The notes beneath the pieces are model-generated. The model was not told the DNA's origin. It worked only from the letters and a program-made list of their open reading frames with translations, and did not search any database. Of a stretch of 64,000 nucleotides of DNA, positions 1 through 7,661 are shown in pieces. The stretch covers positions 1-64,000 of the IMG/VR virus record IMGVR_UViG_3300017593_000069; one strand, written 5' to 3'. Both the position numbers and the translations under genes were made by a program. Origin of the DNA: a virus. Each line of letters opens with the position of its first letter. The stretch's first letter is position 1.

Positions 1-371
1 AGCCAATAAGTCTCACATACTCTTCTTGTATGTCAAAAATAGTTCCTTCGGAGAGCACAAGCCTGTACTTTGTGTCATCCCATTTCCCTGGGTGTCTGTA
101 CCCCTGATCTGGATCGGTCCAAATCCTAATGTAGTGATCCGAGTCTACAGAAGTCCATCCATCAATAGTAACTGCACTATCATCCTCATCCCCAGTTGAA
201 CACCTACAATCAGCAACAGCGATCAAGTCCGCTCCCACAAGGTCACCGTCTCCAGACATAGAAGGGTAGTTCGACTGGGTACAGCTCCCGAAGTCTGCTT
301 CCCAAGCAGCTAGAGATGAGTAATCTCCACTTCCTCCTGTATCGACTATCTTTACAACTTCAGTTGCCATT
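1..371 (-). CDS. Phage beta-helix/tail-spike-like protein, N-terminal part (runs off the window)
   Basis: An open reading frame begins with ATG at 371, right after the stop codon of the gene at 372-914, and stays open to base 1 (123 codons). The N-terminus carries the motif VDTGGSGDYSSLAAWEADF. This Gly-rich entry sequence is typical of right-handed beta-helix phage and bacterial surface proteins, where it begins the first coil. The part visible continues with Asp/Gly-rich, strand-like sequence containing several Trp and Cys. By position after the tail genes it is probably a virion surface or tail-spike protein. The assignment rests on this N-terminal motif only, since the rest lies outside the window. 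Confidence 0.6.
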
Positions 372-914
372 TTACTTAGCCAGCTTCGCTAAGGTTGCTG
401 ATATTTTCTGAGGTTTGTCTGTTACGCTGATTTTGTCACTGGTTACTTCAGCAACTACCTCACTTTGTAGGATGTCCTCAATATCTTCAATGTTGATCCT
501 ATGTCTGCGCCTGGCCACAACGTGTCTGATAGGTTCTATTCTTGTTACGATTTGGTAACTAGGAGATAAATCGTGGTCTTGTAATCTCTTCAGAACAGCA
601 TCAGCTAGGGTTTGGCAAGTCTTAGATGCTGTCTCTGCATCAGGACCTTCTGCCATTACTCCTAATTCAGGAGACTCAGCAATGTACCGATTTCCCAGCA
701 CAATTTCATCTTCCTTTGTCAAAAACTTTAATTCATCGACTTCTTTGTCAGGCACACACAGAATGTAGAACTTATTCTTGTTCAACTCTTCTTTCCCCCA
801 TTTCCATCCATCTGGCTTCACAACTACAACGTCACCCTTTTTGTAGCATCCGCGTAAATCTTTTATTGGATCGGGGTTTGTCGTATCACTAGACTTGACT
901 AATAGTTCGGCCAT
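372..914 (-). CDS. Hypothetical protein, 180 aa
   Basis: ATG at 914 is preceded by GGGAGGTCC, a good ribosome binding site, which fixes the start. The product has a mixed charged N-terminal half (a KKGDVVVVKPDGWKWG segment looks like an SH3-like strand pair) and a C-terminal part rich in Ile, Glu, Arg and Lys that ends in a Lys/Ala tail. I see no catalytic motif, signal peptide or membrane segment and do not recognise a family. It sits between the holin-like region and the beta-helix-type gene, whose ATG directly follows this gene's stop codon, so the two are probably co-translated. A structural or fibre-associated role is possible from context only. Confidence 0.65.
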   Translation of the reverse strand: MAELLVKSSDTTNPDPIKDLRGCYKKGDVVVVKPDGWKWGKEELNKNKFYILCVPDKEVDELKFLTKEDEIVLGNRYIAESPELGVMAEGPDAETASKTCQTLADAVLKRLQDHDLSPSYQIVTRIEPIRHVVARRRHRINIEDIEDILQSEVVAEVTSDKISVTDKPQKISATLAKLAK

Positions 915-1170
915 TTTTTCGGACCTCCCAATTGAAGATAATAGCTGTAATACAGTTGTACCCTCGTGTAAAGCTCTGCCGATGATTCAAAGCGGTCTGA
1001 CTCACCTAATGAAGTACCCTAAGTGCTGTAGGTCTTACTGGACCGGGTCTGGGAGTGGCGCTAGTACGTGCTACTCCCAGAGCGTGACTAACAAACACGA
1101 AAAAAGCACAAGATTAAAGCGATCACCAGCCTCGTAAACACTCTTCTACCCCCTAATGCGAGTTAGTATT
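915..1170. other. Intergenic region (256 bp) with RNA secondary-structure potential
   Basis: No convincing gene lies here. On the minus strand it holds, in order of transcription: a possible 17-codon ORF at 1141-1088 (GTG start, AGGGGG upstream, product MFTRLVIALILCFFRVC, hydrophobic with a basic N-terminus); a 14-bp hairpin at 1081-1048; a weaker stem CACUUA/UAGGUG near 1023-1001; an inverted repeat CTGTA-A-TACAG at 955-945; and the ribosome binding site of the next gene. It may be a leader or processing region between the lysis-like genes and the following structural genes. The 17-codon ORF is only a possibility. Confidence 0.5.
1048..1081 (-). other. Strong 14-bp RNA hairpin between lysis-like and fibre-like genes
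   Basis: Bases 1048-1061 pair with 1068-1081 around a 6-base loop: 12 Watson-Crick pairs and two G-U pairs when read as plus-strand RNA, two A-C mismatches when read as minus-strand RNA. The outer nine pairs are perfect on either strand. No T-run follows on either strand, so it does not look like a rho-independent terminator. It could be a processing or stability element, or part of a small structured RNA. Confidence 0.5.
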
Positions 1171-1386
1171 CTATTGTTGACTCCCTTTCTTAGCAGAACC
1201 TCTTGCCAGAGAGTAGCCAAATGCAGCTGCTACAACTCCCACTACTCCGGCTAGTTGAGTAATCGCTTGAGTTACCACAGAAGCTTGCTCAGGTGTAAAC
1301 ACACCTAGAGCCGCAAGCAGGGCAATTGCTTTCGCTGTTACAGTTACCCAAAACTCAGTAGTTTTGTATCCTGGTTTAATCTCCAT
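1171..1386 (-). CDS. Holin-like small membrane protein
   Basis: This 71-residue protein would form membrane lesions that let a lytic enzyme reach the cell wall. The sequence opens with KPGYKTTEFWVTV, an N-terminal signature seen in small phage holins. Two hydrophobic stretches follow (about residues 16-30 and 40-60, the second rich in Ala, Val and Gly), then a short basic tail SAKKGSQQ. Size, two membrane segments and charged C-terminus fit a class II holin. ATG at 1386 has the ribosome binding site AGGAGG about 8 bases upstream. The neighbours are two secreted proteins and a DUF5675 protein, which suits a lysis cassette, although no classical lysozyme or amidase is visible nearby. Confidence 0.65.
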   Translation of the reverse strand: MEIKPGYKTTEFWVTVTAKAIALLAALGVFTPEQASVVTQAITQLAGVVGVVAAAFGYSLARGSAKKGSQQ

Positions 1387-1422
1387 CTTAACTACCTCCT
1401 GTTTTAGAATTTAGTGTGCTTT

Positions 1423-1896
1423 TTACCATCGATGATGCCAAAGCTGGCCCCATCGAGGTCTTCGCCCCAATATAGTTATCAACTTCGAGGAATAGTTACG
1501 CATCCCGAACGTACGACCATTAGCTGCTACTCTAAGGTCGTACGACCACGCGATAGGTGATTCACTAATTTGAACTCCGTTAGAATCGTAAAGTACTGCA
1601 CGTACACCAATAAAACAAAAGTCAACTTTAGGAGGAGCGAACGTAAATTGAGTCTCTGTAATAGGAGCAGAAGTAATCTCTCGCGGAGGAGACCCAACTC
1701 TTCGAATGTAAACCCGGTACTTTAAAACAGCATCAGTTGGAATCGGGTCACCTGTAGACAGCACTATAGGAGCGTTCCACGCGACAGTAATTGTAGAGTC
1801 TGAGACGAATTGACGTTTACGCACCCATTGAGCACAAACACTTGTTGTAAAAATCGCCAAGAGCAATATACTAATTGAAAGGACTTTCCTGACCAT
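1423..1896 (-). CDS. Secreted protein with fibronectin-III-like domain
   Basis: The N-terminus is a signal peptide: basic start MVRKVL, hydrophobic core, then a polar cleavage region near TSVCAQ. The mature part (about residues 45-125) looks like one fibronectin type III sandwich, with ITVAWNAP, YRVYIRR and a late IAWSYDLRV strand. The C-terminus ends in a Trp/Arg/His-rich tail, RPRWGQLWHHRW. The start is taken as ATG at 1896, four bases after the stop codon of the preceding gene. A GTG one codon earlier is also possible. Export suggests an envelope or cell-surface role such as lysis, superinfection exclusion or adhesion. No enzyme motif is visible. Confidence 0.55.
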   Translation of the reverse strand: MVRKVLSISILLLAIFTTSVCAQWVRKRQFVSDSTITVAWNAPIVLSTGDPIPTDAVLKYRVYIRRVGSPPREITSAPITETQFTFAPPKVDFCFIGVRAVLYDSNGVQISESPIAWSYDLRVAANGRTFGMRNYSSKLITILGRRPRWGQLWHHRW

Positions 1897-1899
1897 CAC

Positions 1900-2343
1900 T
1901 TATCGATCCACAGTTATCCCCAATAGAATTGTTACAGTACCTCCGGAAGTCCCAGAAGTTTCAACCACCTCAAACTGCAAATACTTCGTCATTGCACCCA
2001 AATCAACTGGTATAAACAAATGGCCGTCGCTCTCCGGACCAGAAGTAGAAGTAAGCTCAGTCGCAATATCTGGGACTCCTTCGGGGGTTCTGAAAAACTG
2101 TTCATCGAGACTGCACTTCTCCTTAATAGTGTAAACACCTCCTCCAGTAATCGTCACTTGTAACGAAAAGTACCCTGTAGCGCGTAGTTTATCAAGATCG
2201 AGGACTCGAGTGGAAACAACTTCACCAGCAGAGAAATGCTTGTTGTTTAGCAAACTAAGCCAAGTAATCCGATTCTTCGCCAGGCAAAGAGAACTGTTCA
2301 TTAAAAACAACAATAATACTCCTATTAAAACTCTTTTCACCAA
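1900..2343 (-). CDS. Secreted protein of unknown function, 147 aa
   Basis: A clear signal peptide (MVKRVLIGVLLLFLMNSSLCLA, cut after about residue 22) precedes a beta-rich mature region with alternating hydrophobic residues and a Thr/Gly-rich end. I do not recognise the family. The mature domain resembles small jelly-roll or sandwich folds in overall pattern, but nothing is diagnostic. It lies directly upstream of the other exported protein (stop at 1900, next start at 1896), so the two are translationally coupled and may work together in the envelope. The downstream holin-like gene suggests, without proving, a lysis or exclusion role. Confidence 0.55.
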   Translation of the reverse strand: MVKRVLIGVLLLFLMNSSLCLAKNRITWLSLLNNKHFSAGEVVSTRVLDLDKLRATGYFSLQVTITGGGVYTIKEKCSLDEQFFRTPEGVPDIATELTSTSGPESDGHLFIPVDLGAMTKYLQFEVVETSGTSGGTVTILLGITVDR

Positions 2344-2344
2344 T

Positions 2345-2767
2345 TTAACCCCCTTTATAACATTCCAGAATTGTCAAATGAAACTTATCAAAGTCCTTCA
2401 TAACCTCCATAAACCTCTTGAACGTCTTACCCGAATTCAGCACAGCTCTATCACCGTGTAACTTCCCATAATGTTCCGCCAAAAGAATGCACCCAGCAGT
2501 ATCTTCAACTTCATTGCCCGGATGGAATAGAATACCAACACGGCCCGGTACATTTGTAACTATGAAAGTCTCCCCAAACCGGCTAGAAACGTGCCTTCTA
2601 CATATGTACTGCTGTGCGGGAATACATGAAACTCCGGGCATATTGAATCGGTCCGCAGGTTCGAGAGTCACACAAAAGACTTGCTTCTGAATACGAAGCA
2701 CTCCAAAGGTGCCGTAAGATTCATTCTCCTCTAGCCTTACAATTTCAACAACAGGATACTCTATCAT
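2345..2767 (-). CDS. DUF5675 family protein
   Basis: The 140-residue protein matches the DUF5675 pattern known from phages and prophages: an N-terminal strand EIVRLEENESYGTFGVL, then LEPADR, a SCIPAQQYICRRHVS segment, NVPGRVGILFHPGN, and TAGCILL. The His and Cys in HPGN and AGC are the conserved polar residues of the family and recall the H...GC spacing of YkuD-type L,D-transpeptidases; that comparison is my inference. The family has no firmly assigned activity. It is often encoded near lysis genes, as here (holin-like gene about 1 kb downstream). ATG at 2767 has a GGAGG ribosome binding site. Confidence 0.7.
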   Translation of the reverse strand: MIEYPVVEIVRLEENESYGTFGVLRIQKQVFCVTLEPADRFNMPGVSCIPAQQYICRRHVSSRFGETFIVTNVPGRVGILFHPGNEVEDTAGCILLAEHYGKLHGDRAVLNSGKTFKRFMEVMKDFDKFHLTILECYKGG

Positions 2768-2779
2768 AAGCTACCTCCT

Positions 2780-3628
2780 CTAATCATTCAAAACTCCGCA
2801 ACCACCGGTCTTACGGAGCTCTCCTAGTAATTCGTTAATTTTCGCTTTTAAAGCATCACAGTAATCAATAGTCCCTATCAAGACAGAGTGGATAGAAGTA
2901 ACATCAGCTCTTAACGCATTATAGTCACTCTTTATCTCGTTTACCAGAGGTACAAGATCGTTATATTTGGATTTCAGATCGTTAATCAAGTCTCTCTCAT
3001 TCGCGTCATACGTTAAGTCTGCGTCTCCTAAAGTAACAGCCGCAGCATCGGCATAGGTAACTGCAGTAGACGTAATAGCAGATGGGTCGCTCTGGGAAGC
3101 ATCAACATCAATCACCTGAGCGGTTCCAAAGCTGTCACTTGCCCCTACTATATGTAAACCTCCTACTTCTGCCGTCCTAGTGCTAGCAAAGTCGCACCCC
3201 AAAGATACGAGCAGGAGTGTGGTTGAAGAAACAGCAATCCCAACACATTGAACTATATTCGACCCAGTAGGCCGTGTAGAAGTAATCCCTCCATTTGTAC
3301 CTACGAAATACTTAGACCCAACTGTAAGACCTGAAAACAGCGCGGCACGCCCGTCAAACTGTATCCACACATCGTTACCTGCAGATGCATCCTTATAGAC
3401 AAACCCTACACAAGGCATGGTACTGTCAGAAGTATTGCTAGCTCTATAAGCCCTTTGATCACTTGCGATATAAACAGCTTGTCCTTTAGAGAGGTTTTCT
3501 CCAGCTGTAACCGAATAACAAGGAGCACCGATTGCATCTCTTACTTTTTGAGTGTTTCCTGTGCAAATAGCATCCCATCCAATTACATTCCCCATCTCCT
3601 CAAACTCGTAAGGCTCTAAGAATCCCAT
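2780..3628 (-). CDS. Virion-associated protein with decoration-like domain and C-terminal coiled coil
   Basis: Residues about 35-150 form a small beta-barrel-like domain (SVTAGENLSKGQAVYI, then IQFDGRAALFSGLTVGSKYF) similar to DUF2190-type capsid or tail decoration domains. A Thr/Ser/Asp-rich linker follows (about 155-205), then a helical heptad region (about 210-275: DLINDLKSKYNDL, EIKSDYNALRADV) likely to trimerise. The protein ends with a short CGVLND tail. ATG at 3628 follows GAGGAGG. The gene directly follows the tail tip gene, so a tail-tip-attached fibre or receptor-binding accessory is the best guess. Confidence 0.55.
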   Translation of the reverse strand: MGFLEPYEFEEMGNVIGWDAICTGNTQKVRDAIGAPCYSVTAGENLSKGQAVYIASDQRAYRASNTSDSTMPCVGFVYKDASAGNDVWIQFDGRAALFSGLTVGSKYFVGTNGGITSTRPTGSNIVQCVGIAVSSTTLLLVSLGCDFASTRTAEVGGLHIVGASDSFGTAQVIDVDASQSDPSAITSTAVTYADAAAVTLGDADLTYDANERDLINDLKSKYNDLVPLVNEIKSDYNALRADVTSIHSVLIGTIDYCDALKAKINELLGELRKTGGCGVLND

Positions 3629-3640
3629 CTACTAACCTCC

Positions 3641-5980
3641 TCAGCGTAGTACTGTTAGTTCAACAGTGTCCGCCTCACATACGTTGTTCCTTGGCGTAAT
3701 TTTAATCGTGAAGTTCTTGTTAAGCACGCCGTCTGAAGATTGCAGCGCGGACGTGTAGTCATACGACGTAGTTGTGCCATCTAATATCTCTTCTCTCACC
3801 TGCGTGGTACCATCATAAATCTCTAACCGGATCTGGTCATAATCAGGAGTAGGATCCTGTGGCTTTTGCTGACTTGGGAAATGAAACCCCGCCCCATCTC
3901 TAGATTGGTTCCTCCAACTAATGCTGACGTCATCGCCCGAAGAAACGCGGTGATTATTACCTTGCTCATTAACCTGGAGATTACAGATTGGCAATGGCCT
4001 AAAAGGATTACCCTTGTACGTAAAGGAGTCTGTCTCCGCGTGTTCTGTATCGTCGATTTCCGCTCCAAGGAAGTGATGTCGAGGGGTCATGTCAATATCG
4101 AGGGTTTGGTTAGCAAGAGGCGCAAACGTATTTCTATCCGTAGTAACGGGAGAGTTGTAATTCAGATAGAACACGTCAGTTCCAGCAGCATGTGAAGAGA
4201 TGATTGTCTTGAAGAATCCCCTGATTACTCCTACAAAATGGTATCCACTCTCATCTACACTTACATCTCTAACAGAAATTATCTCGTTATTGATCAGTAA
4301 TAACAAAGAACCAGCGAACCAACCAGCATCACTAGATCCAAGTAGTGAAAAAGCGACGTCACTAGTAACATCGATCTGATAAGTCCTAGAAGTCTTATGA
4401 GTAACAGGAACATCGTGAGTTAGCGTCCCTAAGTAGTTAACCAAAATCTCTGCCGTAGAAAGCTCTAAAGAGTCGTAACTCAAGGTTATCGAGAAACCTT
4501 TTAAGTAAGGATTGCTTAAATCAGGTTTACACCAGAAGTAAACACCTCCAATTGGGTTTTCGAGATAACCCCAGGAAATCCAACTACTCTCGAAGTCCTG
4601 CGTAACTACTCCTGGACCAACAGAAGGAACGTCTGACATGTCAACAGGTTCTGCTTCAACAAGTTCTATAGCCTCAAGCTCGTAAACGCCCACTCCCTTT
4701 CGAACAATTGATGTAACCCTAAATGTACCCGTTACTCCAAACTGGTCAGAATCAATCTCAATGATTTGGTAAGGTTCGATAGACACAGTAGTCGTGAAAG
4801 TAGCTTTAATACGGGGGAACGTAACCTCAGTCATCTTACGATCAAGCACTTTCTTTGCAATAGTATCAGAAGCAATAATCCTATAACTAAACTCGTTTAG
4901 TTTAAAATTACCTGCAACTGCTTCGGTACCGTGGTCAACCTGATAAATCCAGTTCGTCTCATAATCATTGTGAGGATCAATCCACTCCAGCGAAGCTGCA
5001 CAATGAACTGCGGTCCAAAGATTCCCCTCGAGTGACAAGTTGTCAATGTCATCATCAGTTAAAGTCAACGTTGCAGCCCCTGTATTTCTAATTACCTTAA
5101 CGCAAATTTTGTTTTGATACCAATAAAGCTTGGCCCCGCACCAATCTAAGATCTCTCTTATTACCTGTCCTAGGTCGGCTGAAGTTGAAACTACATATGA
5201 ACCTCCAATTCCCTCCGACGCAAGAACATTACCTGCCTCTATAAACGAATCTTTATCGACCAAACTTTCCGGGATGTTCAAATACCATCGATTCGTTAGA
5301 ATGTAGTAAAGGACTTGCATCAAATTAGCGTCATCTCCAACTTTCTTCCCAAGTGAAGTCAAGGGCTGAACGAACCTTTTCAACTCACATTGTGGGTGGA
5401 TAGGAGATGGAGATTGTCCTAAACAAATATTTAGTGTAGCGTACGCCACATTGCGATAGTTCAATAGGTCGGAACTGTCATGAAGAGCGGTGTCGTGAGA
5501 ATGTCGAGTTTGCGTAGACGTACCATAGTACCAATAGCCCCCGAGGTACTTACCTCGTTCACTCTGATCGCACCCCGAAGAAGGGTGATCTACATCCACT
5601 CGAGTGGACTCAAGGATTAGCTTCGTAAACTCATCGACCGGGCCTATAGAAAAGGCCCAACGAGCAACCATCACGTAGGTGTAATAGGTAATTTCTGCCT
5701 TAGCCTTACCAGAACCTACCTTCTTCTTATGTTCAACCTCTTGAAATGACCGCTTGAAACGACCATATGCCTCTACTTTAGGAACCATATCAATCATTAC
5801 GCCAGCAACCTGGCCCCTTCCAAAAACAGAGGGAATCGCCAGCCCAACTCGGTTGCGAGGAATCTTTACTTCATTAGCACTTTGGTCGCCCGGACTGTCC
5901 TCAGTCTTAGGTGGCCCCGCCAAAAAGTAGCTCGCGAGAAACAACGCCGCATAAATTGCTAGAGTTGCAAAGACCGCCAT
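3641..5980 (-). CDS. Tail tip / host-specificity protein (J-like)
   Basis: The 779-residue protein closes the tail assembly block and matches the phage tail tip family related to lambda gpJ and GTA ORFg15. It has a short hydrophobic N-terminus (about residues 5-20), a conserved early segment IPSVFGRGQVAGVMID, the GYWYYGT and WAFSIGP motifs of the hub domain, and in the middle a sequence beginning REILDWCGAKLYWYQN that corresponds to the phage-tail_3 domain. The C-terminal third is beta-rich and includes a fibronectin-like strand set around ICNLQVNEQ. The order DUF2163-like, NlpC-like, NlpC-like, tail tip is the usual one for this tail type. Start ATG 5980 overlaps the upstream gene by 22 bases. 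Confidence 0.8.
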   Translation of the reverse strand: MAVFATLAIYAALFLASYFLAGPPKTEDSPGDQSANEVKIPRNRVGLAIPSVFGRGQVAGVMIDMVPKVEAYGRFKRSFQEVEHKKKVGSGKAKAEITYYTYVMVARWAFSIGPVDEFTKLILESTRVDVDHPSSGCDQSERGKYLGGYWYYGTSTQTRHSHDTALHDSSDLLNYRNVAYATLNICLGQSPSPIHPQCELKRFVQPLTSLGKKVGDDANLMQVLYYILTNRWYLNIPESLVDKDSFIEAGNVLASEGIGGSYVVSTSADLGQVIREILDWCGAKLYWYQNKICVKVIRNTGAATLTLTDDDIDNLSLEGNLWTAVHCAASLEWIDPHNDYETNWIYQVDHGTEAVAGNFKLNEFSYRIIASDTIAKKVLDRKMTEVTFPRIKATFTTTVSIEPYQIIEIDSDQFGVTGTFRVTSIVRKGVGVYELEAIELVEAEPVDMSDVPSVGPGVVTQDFESSWISWGYLENPIGGVYFWCKPDLSNPYLKGFSITLSYDSLELSTAEILVNYLGTLTHDVPVTHKTSRTYQIDVTSDVAFSLLGSSDAGWFAGSLLLLINNEIISVRDVSVDESGYHFVGVIRGFFKTIISSHAAGTDVFYLNYNSPVTTDRNTFAPLANQTLDIDMTPRHHFLGAEIDDTEHAETDSFTYKGNPFRPLPICNLQVNEQGNNHRVSSGDDVSISWRNQSRDGAGFHFPSQQKPQDPTPDYDQIRLEIYDGTTQVREEILDGTTTSYDYTSALQSSDGVLNKNFTIKITPRNNVCEADTVELTVLR

Positions 5981-6423
5981 TTCCTAAACGAAAATCCTCC
6001 CCACGAGATTGCAAAGTCAAACTTAAACACAGGTGTGATAGTAACACACTCTTTCGGGAAAGATGTAATAAACTGACCTCCTACAAACAGAGCACTCTCA
6101 ACGTCAAAATTTCTTCCTATAATTCTTAACACCCAGTCCCCACACTTCAAGTCTGCTGGGTTAGTTGTTTCAACAAGTCGTCCACCACTCCCTTCCTGAA
6201 TAAACGTTTTGAATTTATGTACACCCTCTTTCCTTAGAATCCTAAGTACCGTTGTAGTATGAATTACTTTGAACTGATCCTCCGAAATCAAACCACTCTC
6301 TTGTGCTATACGTAATGAGACTCCAAAGCAGTCAATTCCCTTAAGAGAAGTACCCCCGAGCTTGAAAGGGGTATTAACCCACTTCTGTGCTAACTGATAA
6401 TAATAACAATTCTCACACTTCAC
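5959..6423 (-). CDS. NlpC/P60-like tail protein, second copy (catalytic His not seen)
   Basis: The 154-residue product resembles the NlpC/P60 cysteine peptidase-like subunit found near the tail tip. WVNTPFKLGG and GIDCFG supply the nucleophile-type Cys. The later segment expected to carry the catalytic His reads DVESALFVGG, with no His. An N-terminal CENCYYYQ is shared with the upstream gene. I chose GTG at 6423: it overlaps the upstream gene by 11 bases, follows TTAGGTG, and aligns the N-terminus with the paralogue. The longer frame to 6477 would lie wholly inside that paralogue's end. The two genes look like a tandem duplication, probably structural or only partly active. Confidence 0.65.
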   Translation of the reverse strand: MKCENCYYYQLAQKWVNTPFKLGGTSLKGIDCFGVSLRIAQESGLISEDQFKVIHTTTVLRILRKEGVHKFKTFIQEGSGGRLVETTNPADLKCGDWVLRIIGRNFDVESALFVGGQFITSFPKECVTITPVFKFDFAISWGGFSFRKWRSLQL

Positions 6424-6874
6424 AAGGACACCTAAAATTGACTTTAGAAATTTTGTAGTCAAATTCAAAGTTAGCAACCCACTGAACTCCGGTTACAGGT
6501 CTAGCAACGAGAAACTTATCGGACACATAGACTGCGGCGAACATCTCTCTATAGCGCCCAATGTCTCGCACCACAATATCTCCGCACTTCACACTTTTAT
6601 CTCCAGTTACCACCATGTAATTGTCACCAAAAGTATGCGCCAGTTGCCGTAAGAACTCTTGATGGTTTTGACGAAATAGTTTGAGCATTCGCGCGCTGTA
6701 AATATCTAGAAACGTTTCCTTAGGAAGTAGACCTACATCTACCAAGATCGAAAGAGGCGCACTCACACAATCAGCCCCCCTACCTTTAACACAATCCCTG
6801 AGTTTAAATGGGGTACCAATCCATTCATTAGCCTTCTCAAAGAGTACGCAATTGTAGCACTTACTTCTTTCCAC
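6413..6874 (-). CDS. NlpC/P60-like tail protein, first copy (degenerate)
   Basis: This 153-residue paralogue of the next gene has the same order: N-terminal CYNCVLFEKANEW, then IGTPFKLRD, a GADC segment with the catalytic-type Cys, CGDIVVRDIGR, and a final beta region. Where active NlpC/P60 enzymes have His, it reads REMFAAVYVSDKF, so the dyad is incomplete. In GTA-like tails the corresponding protein is a peptidoglycan peptidase used during entry. Here both copies may have become structural, or they may use other residues. The start is GTG at 6874, overlapping the preceding gene by 14 bases. The CxxC near each N-terminus could bind a metal. Confidence 0.65.
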   Translation of the reverse strand: MERSKCYNCVLFEKANEWIGTPFKLRDCVKGRGADCVSAPLSILVDVGLLPKETFLDIYSARMLKLFRQNHQEFLRQLAHTFGDNYMVVTGDKSVKCGDIVVRDIGRYREMFAAVYVSDKFLVARPVTGVQWVANFEFDYKISKVNFRCPCEV

Positions 6875-7661
6875 CAGACGCAGTCTTTCCCTGTCTTCCT
6901 CTTAAAGTCGCACTCTCTGTAGGAGTATGAGGAAAACCTAAGTAGTTATCCAAATTGTTAAACTTGTCTCTACAAGTTGCAATCGATTTATCACACCCGG
7001 CGTAAACAGTAACAACATCTCCTACAGACAGATCACGAGTAGCAAACCTCACCACCACAGAACCCGCATCATTAAAAACTATACTCCTAACTTCCGTTGG
7101 CGCAACTAACTTCCCATATTTCAGAAAATTATTTGGAACGGGGTCTGGGAAGTTTGAACCCCGAGTAGTATAGTTAATCGAGATAGTTCTCCCACTAATA
7201 CCAGCTACTATTCCAGAAGCAGAATAAGAATCCCATGCGACTCCACATTCGTCTAAAGTTCGAATACATCCTAGAGAAAGGCGGACACGATTCGCTGACC
7301 TAAGACCTAACGACACCATACTCTCAACTTCGAGTTCGACAAAGTGGAGGTCGATTTTAAACTTAGTGACATTACCTTGATAAAACTCTGACCAAGTTGC
7401 CGTATCCACATCAATCTCAACAGCGCGAACTGTCACAGAACCAACTCGATTTACAAGGTAACTTGAGAGATCGGGTACTTTATCCCGTAAAATTTTAATA
7501 GTAAACGCTTCTTTCCGATCTACGCCAGAAAGCTCGTATGAAATATCAGACGTGATAAGAGGTTCCCAGGTAATAGAGTCATTGGTCGTAAACGGGAAGT
7601 TAGTCGCAATTAAATAGTCTGTATGCATGCCATAAACGAGAATTACGCCGTCAAACTTCAA
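6861..7661 (-). CDS. DUF2163 / BR0599-like tail hub protein
   Basis: The 266-residue protein matches the BR0599/DUF2163 family that forms the distal tail hub in GTA-like phages. The C-terminal signature is clear: VTVYAGCDKSIATCRDKFNN followed by NYLGFPHTP. The first half is beta-rich and includes LNRVGSV-like and SLGCIRTLDECGV segments, where Cys residues pair or bind an iron-sulphur cluster in relatives. It ends in a short basic Gly/Lys tail. ATG 7661 overlaps the glycosyltransferase-like gene upstream by 11 bases. Its neighbours downstream are the two NlpC/P60-like genes and the tail tip gene. Confidence 0.8.
   Translation of the reverse strand: MKFDGVILVYGMHTDYLIATNFPFTTNDSITWEPLITSDISYELSGVDRKEAFTIKILRDKVPDLSSYLVNRVGSVTVRAVEIDVDTATWSEFYQGNVTKFKIDLHFVELEVESMVSLGLRSANRVRLSLGCIRTLDECGVAWDSYSASGIVAGISGRTISINYTTRGSNFPDPVPNNFLKYGKLVAPTEVRSIVFNDAGSVVVRFATRDLSVGDVVTVYAGCDKSIATCRDKFNNLDNYLGFPHTPTESATLRGRQGKTASGGKK

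Noticed and set aside
1048-1081. The 34-base hairpin as a rho-independent terminator.
   Set aside because: No T-run follows on either strand.
1088-1141. 17-codon hydrophobic ORF (MFTRLVIALILCFFRVC) on the minus strand after the holin-like gene.
   Set aside because: Has a possible AGGGGG site and GTG start, but it is too short and lacks a known family; kept only as a note in the intergenic feature.
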